Source of the DNA: Endozoicomonadaceae bacterium
GTDB taxonomy: Bacteria > Pseudomonadota > Gammaproteobacteria > Pseudomonadales > Endozoicomonadaceae
Assembly: GCA_023146365.1 (NCBI GenBank)
Contig: JAGLCE010000126.1
Coordinates: 1 to 18,952 of the forward strand
Direction of reading: 5' to 3'
Length of the DNA: 18,952 nt
Position 1 is the stretch's first letter. Every line of letters begins with the position of its first letter. Positions 1-5,928 of this stretch are shown here, piece after piece. A program made the translations under genes and the position numbers. Under the pieces are notes generated by a model that worked only from the letters and a program-made list of their open reading frames with translations, ran no database searches and was not told the origin of the DNA.

Positions 1-45
1 TTCTTGGTTTCGTGCAAAGGTCTCATTTACAGTCTCAATTAGTAC

Positions 46-1104
46 TTATCTTATATATGTTTTCTTTGTGATACCTTCCATGTCTTTTATCAATTGTTTC
101 ATGTCGACTTGAGTCAATGTATCTGCATTCACTTTTTTTCCAGTAAGTGCTTGCAGGTCAGTTATAATGTCTTCCATGTGCAATATACGAATTTCACCTG
201 TTGTCTTGTTCTTTGCATAAAAATCCCAGTCGCCTATACTGCTGCTACATTCAAGAGTAGGTTTTATTGCAATTGGCTTTTCTTTATTGATATCAGTTGT
301 TATATTGTCACTCTTCGAACCCATGAGTATGCATGGTGGGGGGGCAGCAAGGGTACGTTGAGCAGAATGGGTAGGTTTATTAACCAAAGCTAAAGCCATA
401 CGTGAAGAATAATAAGCATTAACTGCTGATCTCAATGTCATAATGTCAGTGTACTCATCATTAATAAATAGTTGGCATAGCATGTTTTCCTCTATACTGG
501 GTATGTTTTGAACTGAGCAATTTAAGACACCTTCAATTGATACATTTTCAGTTCCCTCATCAACATGAATCTTATCGACATGAGATTCATATTGACACCG
601 TGACAGTTCTACAATTTCGCCACCACGTCTTTTCTGAAATGGGCATTGATAAATCTTTACACCATTTGCATCTGACTTTTCTGTTGGAGTACATTCAAGA
701 CAAATAATGTGGCTACACATTAGCAAGGTAACTACTCTAAAACATAAATCTTTCCCGCATTGACAACATGTTGGATTATCAGAGTCGATGTTTTTGTTCT
801 CAGTTTTTTTCTTGGTTTTATTTGAGTTTTCATAGTTAATCGATTCAGATATCCTCCGCATTCTATAGTATACTGTTTCCGATAAACGGATAAAAATTCC
901 ATTGTTAAAACATGATCTATTTCCTAGAATTCCATCTTGATCCTCTTTATATTTATCTTTATCTAAAAGAGTTTTTAGTCTCTGTTGTGTGAAAGGTAGC
1001 GAAGTCAGTAGCATCGAGTGAGACTCTGAGGATACAATGTTTACTGAGCCTAGATATCCTGCGGGTACAATGTTTCCTGAGCGAGATTGAATCATATTAT
1101 CCAT
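46..1104 (-). CDS. RING/TRAF-type zinc-finger-like protein of unknown role
   Basis: This 352-aa protein has a RING-like cluster near its middle: C113-x2-C116, then C130-x-H132-x2-C135-x2-C138, then C154-P-F. The eighth RING ligand, expected at residue 157, is Gln. The CPF segment runs on to C170, H175 and H180, which resembles a TRAF/Siah-type zinc finger following a RING. There is a Lys/Asn-rich linker at about 92-110, and no signal peptide or membrane segment is visible. The start has a good ribosome site (AGGAA, about 9 nt upstream). RING and TRAF fingers are typical of eukaryotic E3 ubiquitin ligases, and in bacteria they usually appear in effectors of host-associated species. An effector or ubiquitin-ligase role is inference; the missing ligand could mean a degenerate domain. 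The AT-rich codon use differs from the core genes downstream. Confidence 0.6.
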   Translation of the reverse strand: MDNMIQSRSGNIVPAGYLGSVNIVSSESHSMLLTSLPFTQQRLKTLLDKDKYKEDQDGILGNRSCFNNGIFIRLSETVYYRMRRISESINYENSNKTKKKTENKNIDSDNPTCCQCGKDLCFRVVTLLMCSHIICLECTPTEKSDANGVKIYQCPFQKRRGGEIVELSRCQYESHVDKIHVDEGTENVSIEGVLNCSVQNIPSIEENMLCQLFINDEYTDIMTLRSAVNAYYSSRMALALVNKPTHSAQRTLAAPPPCILMGSKSDNITTDINKEKPIAIKPTLECSSSIGDWDFYAKNKTTGEIRILHMEDIITDLQALTGKKVNADTLTQVDMKQLIKDMEGITKKTYIR

Positions 1105-1192
1105 TTGTAATTTCCTAAATTAAATGAAAAGATTTTTAATGTGGTTGAAGTCATTAATCAACTCAATTAATTATCTATAACTGTAATGCTGT

Positions 1193-1224
1193 ATAGCCTA
1201 TCGATAATTTTTATCGAATGCTAT
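1193..1224. repeat. Two-part inverted repeat upstream of the RING-like gene
   Basis: TCGATAA (1201-1207) and TTATCGA (1211-1217) form a perfect 7-bp stem with loop TTT. This is enclosed by ATAGC (1193-1197) and GCTAT (1220-1224). It lies about 90-120 bp upstream of the reverse-strand RING-like gene, where an operator or an upstream terminator could sit. No function can be assigned. Confidence 0.4.
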
Positions 1225-1419
1225 TGCACATCATCTCCATAGTACATGTATGTGAGATGCCGATTCGTTCAGTTTGGATATGTAAAACATATCATAAAAA
1301 TAGTCTTTCGCGTATTCTAGTTATTCGGTGAGTTATCTTACTGAATAAAAAATAAAATATGCTTCTCTTATTTTGACAATATTGTTGGCATTAAATTCAT
1401 TAAAAATGAAAAAACTTCT

Positions 1420-1444
1420 CGTTCCCACGCTCTGCGTGGGAACG
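1420..1444. repeat. Perfect 11-bp palindrome of a widely dispersed type
   Basis: CGTTCCCACGC (1420-1430), loop TCT, then GCGTGGGAACG (1434-1444). This GC-rich hairpin stands out in AT-rich surroundings. From memory, near-identical palindromes are scattered through many gammaproteobacterial and cyanobacterial genomes. It is probably one copy of a dispersed interspersed repeat. Confidence 0.7.
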
Positions 1445-1759
1445 ATAAAAAATTAACTCAGTGATTCAAGACAATCAATTTAGAAAACATAATCCGATAT
1501 TCGCAGAATCAAATCTATACAACAAACATAAAGAAATTATAAAAAAGATCCGAAACGATAAAGCCAAAACAGATGCAGGTATTCCGAGTTCAGAATTTAA
1601 AGTAGCCTTAGATAACGATGTCTGCATCTGTCCATCAGAGAAAAGTGACACTCGCTTTTCCAATAAAAGCTCAATCGTATTAAAGTAGTTTAAGGCTTTT
1701 ATCGGCCGTCTTTTGATTAGACATTGATCCTCATCAATTTCATTTCTCGACAAATAGCC

Positions 1760-1800
1760 TAACCCTCTACTTTTATCGTCGATTAAAAATAGGAGGATTA
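1760..1800. repeat. Long imperfect hairpin
   Basis: The 5' arm (TAACCCTCTACTTTTA, 1760-1775) is nearly complementary to the 3' arm (TAAAAATAGGAGGATTA, 1784-1800), with two mismatches and one bulged G. There is no T-run in the usual terminator position. It could be a decayed recombination site or a transposon end. Confidence 0.4.
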
Positions 1801-1807
1801 CTGAAAA

Positions 1808-1850
1808 ATGGGGTCAAGCCTTGTTTTGTGCCTTTTCTAATAATTAGGGT
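1808..1850. mobile_element. Possible remnant of transposase-flanking repeats
   Basis: GGGGTCAAGCCTTG and, some 20 bases later, GGGTCAGAGTG resemble conserved end sequences that flank Y1-type (RAYT-like) transposase genes in many gammaproteobacteria. No transposase is present. The assignment rests on motif memory alone. Confidence 0.3.
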
Positions 1851-1894
1851 CAGAGTGTAATATATTAAATTGCACTGGGACACATCAAGCCAGC

Positions 1895-1965
1895 CCGATT
1901 TTTGCAGAGAAGAAAAAGCGCAAAAATCGGTCTAATTTGCTTCGCCCGTGAACTTGGTGTTACGC
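1895..1965. repeat. 11-bp hairpin followed by a possible attC-type end (GTTACGC)
   Basis: CCGATTTTTGC (1895-1905) and GCAAAAATCGG (1920-1930) form a perfect stem. About 30 bases later GTTACGC (1959-1965) precedes the peroxiredoxin gene, as the 3' core of an attC precedes a cassette gene. The matching 5' core (RYYYAAC) was not found at a suitable distance. A degenerate or partial site is possible. Confidence 0.3.
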
Positions 1966-1999
1966 TTCATATTGATAAATAAACAACTGGAGAAAACAA

Positions 2000-2653
2000 A
2001 TGGTAGATGAAAATACAAGAATGCCTTTACTAGGAGATGATTTTCCTGAGCTAGATGTGCAAACTACCCATGGTAGTATGTCCTTCCCAAAAGACATGAA
2101 AGACAAATGGAGCGTCTTTTTTAGCCATCCTGCTGACTTCACACCTGTTTGTACAACAGAGTTTGTAATTTTTCAAAAGAGAAAGAAGGAGTTTGATGAT
2201 TTAGGCTGCCAACTGATCGGTCTATCAATTGATCAAGTATTTTCACATATCAAATGGGTTCAGTGGATCAAAGAGACGCTTGATGTAGAAATCCAGTTTC
2301 CCATTGTTACTGCAAATGACTCAATCGCTTCAAAGCTGGGAATGCTTCATCCTAACAAAAGTACAAATACAGTTCGTGCTGTTTTTATAATAGACCCACA
2401 AGTGAAGGTTCGTTTGATTATGTATTATCCTCAGGAGGTCGGAAGAAATATTGATGAGATTATTAGATCTGTTAAGGCACTACAGGTATCTGACGAACAG
2501 GACGTGGCTCTTCCTGCCGAATGGCCAAATAATGAATTAATCCAAGACGATATTATTATACTGCCTGCGACAAATGAAGCTGACGCTGCAACTAATGCAG
2601 GAAAATACAAGAACTATGACTGGTGGTTCTGCTATAAGCCTTTAGACAAATAA
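2000..2653 (+). CDS. 1-Cys (Prx6-type) peroxiredoxin
   Basis: This protein reduces hydrogen peroxide and organic hydroperoxides in the cytoplasm through a peroxidatic cysteine. The AhpC/TSA domain spans about residues 7-160. The active-site signature PADFTPVC gives P44, T48 and peroxidatic C51, and R126 is the conserved active-site arginine. A C-terminal extension ends with the motif DWWFCYK (C211), typical of the Prx6 subfamily. C70 is a further cysteine. The length (217 aa) is normal for the family. A good ribosome site (GGAGA) lies about 8 nt upstream. The stop codon is followed within 5 bp by an intron-like repeat on the other strand. The accessory setting and AT-rich codons suggest the gene was acquired. 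The family call is firm; the physiological reductant cannot be told. Confidence 0.92.
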   Translation: MVDENTRMPLLGDDFPELDVQTTHGSMSFPKDMKDKWSVFFSHPADFTPVCTTEFVIFQKRKKEFDDLGCQLIGLSIDQVFSHIKWVQWIKETLDVEIQFPIVTANDSIASKLGMLHPNKSTNTVRAVFIIDPQVKVRLIMYYPQEVGRNIDEIIRSVKALQVSDEQDVALPAEWPNNELIQDDIIILPATNEADAATNAGKYKNYDWWFCYKPLDK

Positions 2654-2657
2654 GCCT

Positions 2658-2726
2658 AATCGGGTAGCCGAGAACAACGCTCTTTATGCGGGTCTGCACA
2701 GGGCGTTTTACTTGGAATGGTGAAGT
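2658..2726 (-). mobile_element. Decayed group II intron 3' fragment (domain V, partial VI), copy 1
   Basis: On the reverse strand this matches the fragment at 5124-5212 over both ends. The shared stretches are TTCACCATTCCAAG and AACGCCCTGTGC at the 5' side, and CGGCTACCCGATT at the 3' end. The domain V-like core is kept, with changes in the distal stem. Most of the 5' arm of domain VI is deleted. The 3' end abuts the sequence TAGGCTTAT, five bases from the peroxiredoxin stop. The fragment supplies a TAA (2708-2710) in frame with the interrupted glycosyltransferase ORF. Confidence 0.55.
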
Positions 2727-2794
2727 TTTATCCATCCATCTCGAAGTGCATAGAGCCCTTCATTGATTAAATAAGCATTTGATAATGCTTGGTT

Positions 2795-2810
2795 AACACC
2801 GGGTGTTTTT
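2795..2810 (+). terminator. Weak possible rho-independent terminator
   Basis: AACAC (2795-2799), loop CGG, GTGTT (2803-2807), ending in a run of five T (2806-2810). A second perfect hairpin (AAGCATT/AATGCTT, 2773-2790) lies just upstream. Together they could end transcription of the peroxiredoxin gene. The stem is short. The same bases may also be coding on the reverse strand. Confidence 0.3.
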
Positions 2811-2815
2811 GAACT

Positions 2816-3757
2816 TCACCATGGGCCTTTACTGGTGATGCCACACGCGACAGCTACTTTAACCTTTCTAACCCCATTTGCTGCCAACTGAAATATAGGC
2901 CTACATAGAAAAGTATTATCAATGTCGGAATAAATTATTGACAACCCACCTAATGATAGCAAGTTATGCAGTAATAAAGTTTTACCAACTAATTCTGCCT
3001 TTTTTTGAGCTAGTGAGAGAAGTTCAGGAAACTCTCTACACAATGAAAATCTTGGGTCGTCAAGTAGCTCTATGGGATGGCTTGATTTGTAATATACAAT
3101 AGACCTTAATGAAGTTAAGTCATGCTCTAAACTCATAACTAATATATTTTCATGGTTAGAAAACATTGTTTGCATTTTATTTAATTCAAGTGGTAGCATA
3201 TTTCGTTCTAGATAAACAAGAATAACTGGTATACCCCACTCCTTTAATCTATCAGCCTGTTCAGAAATCCTTTCCACATAATTCAATCCTTTAACATGAT
3301 CAGGATTGTTTTCACCATCAAATAAGCCTGTTTGATATTTTGCATACCATGTATGAAGCACTGGACCCGGAGGTAGAATTCGAAGGTTTGAAGATATATC
3401 TTGCTCTAATGTATCAATTCCTGAAAACTTAAGGGCCTCTGCCATTGCAAGGCGTGATGCATCATCAACAGCTAAATCTGTAATTTGACTCTGTATAAGA
3501 CTGTCGACTATTTTCTCATGTTTAGATAGAGTACTTACTTTTCTAGCTGAAAAATCTGTTGCAGGACTTCCAGTTTCTAAAGAGCAATTCAGAATTGGCA
3601 AGGCATCAACGGCCTGTGAAAAGGATGAAGTCGTTCTATCTCCTTCATCAAAAGAGTAAAACCCGCCGGAAACAGTCCCTGCTTGAGGTGTGTCCATGTA
3701 CAATTCCAATGTTAGTAATGTCACTACCACAGACAGGCTCTTTAGTATAAAGTTCAT
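2816..3757 (-). pseudogene. Glycosyltransferase-like (DXD sugar-binding type), probably cut short
   Basis: The ORF is 313 aa. Residues 1-27 look like a signal peptide (hydrophobic core SLSVVVTLLTLEL), implying export. The segment ILPPGPVLHTWY (127-138) resembles the first strand of DXD glycosyltransferases ('iPkiiHqiW'). LLHNLLSLGG followed by YSDIDNTF (276-283) fits the helix plus DXD element (DID, 278-280) that binds nucleotide-sugar and metal. The ORF stops at a TGA only 33 residues after the DXD. The same frame then continues for 35 codons (2815-2711), with a plausible segment PGVNQALSNAYLINEG, before ending at a TAA inside the intron-like fragment. This suggests a nonsense change plus loss of the true 3' end. 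The start lies 16 bp from the attC-like site, so its promoter would have to lie in or beyond that hairpin. Family call is tentative. Confidence 0.5.
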
Positions 3758-3772
3758 AATTTAAAAAAAGTC

Positions 3773-3851
3773 ACCTAACAAAAATTTCTAGGGGACTACA
3801 CCTGCGGCACCTGCGGCACCTGCGGCGCAGCCTCTGAAATTCGCGTTATAT
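3773..3851. repeat. attC-like integron recombination site
   Basis: The 5' core is ACCTAAC (3773-3779, matching RYYYAAC) and the 3' core is GTTATAT (3845-3851). TAAC (3776-3779) pairs with GTTA (3845-3848). A 3x3 unpaired spacer follows (AAA against CGC), then AATTTC (3783-3788) pairs with GAAATT (3836-3841). One unpaired base (T3789) separates this from a further stem (AGGGG with CCTCT). This is the R box, spacer, L box and extrahelical-base layout of attC sites. The 79-nt length is usual. The terminal loop holds three tandem copies of ACCTGCGGC. The nitroreductase gene starts 16 bases later, as cassette genes do. The 3' core deviates from GTTRRRY, so a search is needed. Confidence 0.55.
3800..3826. 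repeat. Three perfect tandem 9-mers (ACCTGCGGC)
   Basis: Copies occupy 3800-3808, 3809-3817 and 3818-3826, inside the apical part of the attC-like hairpin. The copies are GC-rich in AT-rich surroundings and identical, which suggests recent slippage. Copy number would change the length of the hairpin tip only. Confidence 0.8.
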
Positions 3852-3866
3852 GCAAAAGGAGTAATT

Positions 3867-4523
3867 ATGACTCACCCAATTATTGAAGATCTTCTCTGGA
3901 GGCATACCACAAAAAAATATGATGCCTCAAAGAAGATCCCACAAGAAGATCTAAATGTGCTCTTTGAAGCAATTCGCTTATCTGCCTCTTCTATTAACTC
4001 ACAACCTTGGAAATTTGTGGTTATTGATAGTTACGAAGCAAAAGAGCGCATGAGTGGAACTTTTGCTCATAAATATCAGTTTAACCAGCCTCATGTTTTT
4101 GAAAGCTCGCAAATTATTCTCTTTGCGTACAATCCATGCTTTACACGCGATGATTATGCCGAAATAGTAGATAATGGCATTGAAGACAAACGAACCAAGC
4201 CAGAAGATCGAAAGAGTGCCTTTGGTGGTTTTATGTTTGCCGAGCTTAATACAACTGAGACTGGTAACACAAGCAGCTGGACAAAAGCACAAACCTATCT
4301 TGCCCTTGGAAATACTTTGCATACTTTAGCTAGACTCAAAATTGATTCCACACCGATAGAAGGTATTGATACTGATTTAGTAAACAAAGAGTTTAAAAAT
4401 GAGCTTGATGGTTATTATTGCGATGTAGCTTTAGCGATTGGGTATCATCACCCTCAAGAGGACTATAATGCAAAGCTTCCCAAGTCACGGCGACACTTAG
4501 ACAGTATTTTAGTACGCTGTTAA
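3867..4523 (+). CDS. NAD(P)H nitroreductase family flavoprotein (NfsB-like)
   Basis: This is a cytoplasmic FMN enzyme that transfers two electrons from NAD(P)H to nitroaromatics, quinones or pteridines. It has 218 aa, against 217 for E. coli NfsB. FMN-binding features are visible: RHTTKKYDASKKI (12-24), SASSINSQPWKF (39-50), STPIEGID (161-168) and the C-terminal KLPKSRR (203-209). The ribosome site AGGAG (3857-3861) stands 5 nt before the ATG, and the attC-like 3' core lies just before that. It is followed after 36 bp by a flavodoxin-fold reductase on the same strand, so the two are probably co-transcribed and share a redox detoxification role. Substrate cannot be told from sequence. Codon use is AT-rich like the rest of the accessory region. 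Confidence 0.88.
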   Translation: MTHPIIEDLLWRHTTKKYDASKKIPQEDLNVLFEAIRLSASSINSQPWKFVVIDSYEAKERMSGTFAHKYQFNQPHVFESSQIILFAYNPCFTRDDYAEIVDNGIEDKRTKPEDRKSAFGGFMFAELNTTETGNTSSWTKAQTYLALGNTLHTLARLKIDSTPIEGIDTDLVNKEFKNELDGYYCDVALAIGYHHPQEDYNAKLPKSRRHLDSILVRC

Positions 4524-4559
4524 TCATGTAATGTGTTAACAACAACAAGAGGAAATACA

Positions 4560-5111
4560 ATGAATATTTTAGTTGTTACTGCTGGATACTCAATTTTTGA
4601 TGCCAAAGGACAGTTGAATAGCTTTCTTGCATACCTTACTGAAAAAAACCTAAATGAAAAAGGCCATAAGGTCAAAATATCAAATGTTACAAAAGATACT
4701 TGGAATGTGGATAGAGAAGTAGGCAAGCTTCTTTGGGCTGAAACAATTATCTATATCACACCCATTATGTGGTTCAATATGCCAGCCCCTATGGTAAAAT
4801 GGCTTGATGAAGTGCTTCTGTATGAAAAGACATTTATTATTACTGATGAATATGGTGAAGGCGGACAAGTACCTGCCGACAATTTTATGATTGTCACCAC
4901 ATCAAATATGAAAAGTAGTGATTTGGGGAAAGGCGTTGTTTTAAAAGATGCACCTCATATTGATGATGTTTTACAGCCACTAATAATGACCAACACCTAT
5001 CTCAGCATACGCAACCAAATCCCAACATTTCATGCTGGAAATGTCATTGCAGGAGATACCGACTGGATTGAATCAGCGTATACCAAGCATCTCAACAACC
5101 ATTTTAAATAA
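4560..5111 (+). CDS. NAD(P)H-dependent quinone reductase, flavodoxin_2 fold (MdaB-like)
   Basis: The protein is 183 aa from the ATG at 4560, chosen over an in-frame GTG at 4533 because AGAGGA (4548-4553) sits at proper spacing and the fold begins MNILVVTAGYS. The N-terminal strand with the phosphate-binding loop (residues 1-12) would hold the flavin phosphate. The segment IIYITPIMWFNMPAPMVKW (63-81) corresponds to the MdaB/NQO active-site region that ends in a conserved W/PxxxKxxxD pattern. Such enzymes reduce quinones by two electrons in the cytoplasm and limit oxidative cycling. It directly follows the nitroreductase, suggesting a joint response to electrophiles or quinones. The family call is good. 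Whether it is an MdaB orthologue or a distant flavodoxin_2 member is uncertain. Confidence 0.8.
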   Translation: MNILVVTAGYSIFDAKGQLNSFLAYLTEKNLNEKGHKVKISNVTKDTWNVDREVGKLLWAETIIYITPIMWFNMPAPMVKWLDEVLLYEKTFIITDEYGEGGQVPADNFMIVTTSNMKSSDLGKGVVLKDAPHIDDVLQPLIMTNTYLSIRNQIPTFHAGNVIAGDTDWIESAYTKHLNNHFK

Positions 5112-5123
5112 GCACAATCACAT

Positions 5124-5212
5124 AATCGGGTAGCCGAGGGTATCTAACCCTCAGCCTCCTCAATACTCTGCATGCGGATCCGCACAGGGCGTTTCACTTG
5201 GAATCGGTTGAA
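5124..5212 (-). mobile_element. Group II intron 3' fragment (domains V and VI), copy 2
   Basis: Read on the reverse strand, bases 5195-5162 form a 34-nt domain V-like unit. It has an outer helix, CTG/CAG flanking, a two-base bulge on the 3' side and the distal stem TGCGG/CCGCA. The sequence GAAACGCCCTGTGCGGATCC is close to domain V of several bacterial introns, with a CGC triad. Domain VI follows: GCTGAGGGT/ACCCTCGGC with loop TAGAT, a bulged A in CTACC, and the typical end CCCGAT(T). No reverse transcriptase or 5' intron domains are visible. Only about 17 bases upstream of domain V match copy 1, so both fragments begin at nearly the same point. Confidence 0.6.
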
Positions 5213-5622
5213 ACTTCCTTCTCTTTTAAAAAATCGGAATGATCCCAATAACCTGCCGATAGATACTTTTCACCCATTTCAGCAGCATTTTTCAGATCAT
5301 TGATGTTGTAGTTCATAACTTTCTTTAGATTGTTATCACCACGATTAAGTAGCAACATCCTATCCGCTTCTTCTATAATCATATTTAAATGATAAGGAAA
5401 CATTCTTACTAGATTCGTCAAACCTTTAGCATCTGTAGATATACTGCTACTCTCCACATCTATCAAGCCTATCCGTCCCTGTTTTTTGCCATGTTCTGAC
5501 ACGAAATACAAAGGGTAATTATCATATCTAACTACATTCGGAATACCTGGAATACGGAACATATAATCCTTTCTAAAAGTGATTAAATCATCCAAATAAA
5601 TTAACGATGAAAGTCTAACCAT
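5194..5622 (-). CDS. Unrecognised 142-aa protein, probably a fragment
   Basis: I do not recognise the product. It begins MVRLSSLIYLDDLITFRKDY, has no signal peptide or membrane helix, and no good ribosome site precedes the ATG. The middle part RYDNYPLYFVSEHGKKQG (33-50), followed by RIGLIDVESSS, loosely recalls the end of a kinase-like fold where a short strand precedes an Ile-Asp-Val motif, but this is weak. The last five codons and the TGA stop lie in the intron domain V fragment, so the original C-terminus has been lost or replaced. The missing ribosome site suggests that the N-terminus may also be incomplete. Composition is AT-rich, as in the other accessory genes. Confidence 0.4.
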   Translation of the reverse strand: MVRLSSLIYLDDLITFRKDYMFRIPGIPNVVRYDNYPLYFVSEHGKKQGRIGLIDVESSSISTDAKGLTNLVRMFPYHLNMIIEEADRMLLLNRGDNNLKKVMNYNINDLKNAAEMGEKYLSAGYWDHSDFLKEKEVSTDSK

Positions 5623-5724
5623 TTATCTTGATCTGATGAAATAAAAAGTAGATAGCGTGGAAGGCCGACGTATGTATAGTCGAAGAATGTGAGTAACAAT
5701 ACAGATAATCGGAATGCATCATGG

Positions 5725-5811
5725 CGGTAGCCAAGGCCGAACTCGAACCGGCACGCGTTTAAAGGCAATGGATATCGAATCCATCGTATCTACCAACTTC
5801 ACCACTCAATC
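5725..5811 (-). pseudogene. Decayed tRNA-Leu-like gene with anticodon CGA
   Basis: The reverse strand has the tRNA-Leu D arm (GTGAAGTTGGTAGATAC) and a good T arm (GCCGGTTCGAGTTCGGC). The anticodon stem is a perfect 5 bp (ATGGA/TCCAT) with loop TTCGATA. The anticodon would be CGA (Ser codon UCG) on a leucine-type body. The variable arm is long but pairs poorly. The acceptor arms (GATTGAG and CTTGGCT) pair mostly by G-U wobble with one A-C clash. Base 37 is T instead of a purine, and the 3' end reads ACCG, not CCA after the discriminator. All this points to a pseudogene at the edge of the accessory region, with the island on its 3' side. Confidence 0.6.
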
Positions 5812-5928
5812 ATCGTAAATAATATTATCGCATGTCGATACGGAGCTTCATAACAGGTATCCTGTGCCAAATATCGCATTTGCAGATAGAATCCCCCTGC
5901 GGTTCCGTCGACAGGTTTACCACTCACT

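Larger units (their letters stand above)
1105..1999. other. Palindrome-rich intergenic region without a convincing gene
   Basis: About 0.9 kb separates the RING-like gene from the peroxiredoxin gene. Two weak overlapping ORFs occur (75 aa forward from a GTG at 1461; 92 aa reverse, 1475-1753), but neither has a ribosome site or a recognisable product. The stretch holds several perfect or near-perfect hairpins (1193-1224, 1277-1293, 1420-1444, 1760-1800, 1895-1930) and two short motifs typical of transposase-flanking repeats (1808-1850). It reads as an accumulation of mobile-element debris. Confidence 0.5.

Noticed and set aside
1461..1753. Two overlapping short ORFs (75 aa forward, 92 aa reverse)
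   Set aside because: No ribosome site, no recognisable motif, and the forward frame starts at a GTG in mobile-element debris. Probably noncoding.
2816..2818. Selenocysteine at the in-frame TGA of the glycosyltransferase
   Set aside because: No selenoprotein family fits, and the region after the TGA does not form a convincing SECIS structure. A nonsense change is simpler.
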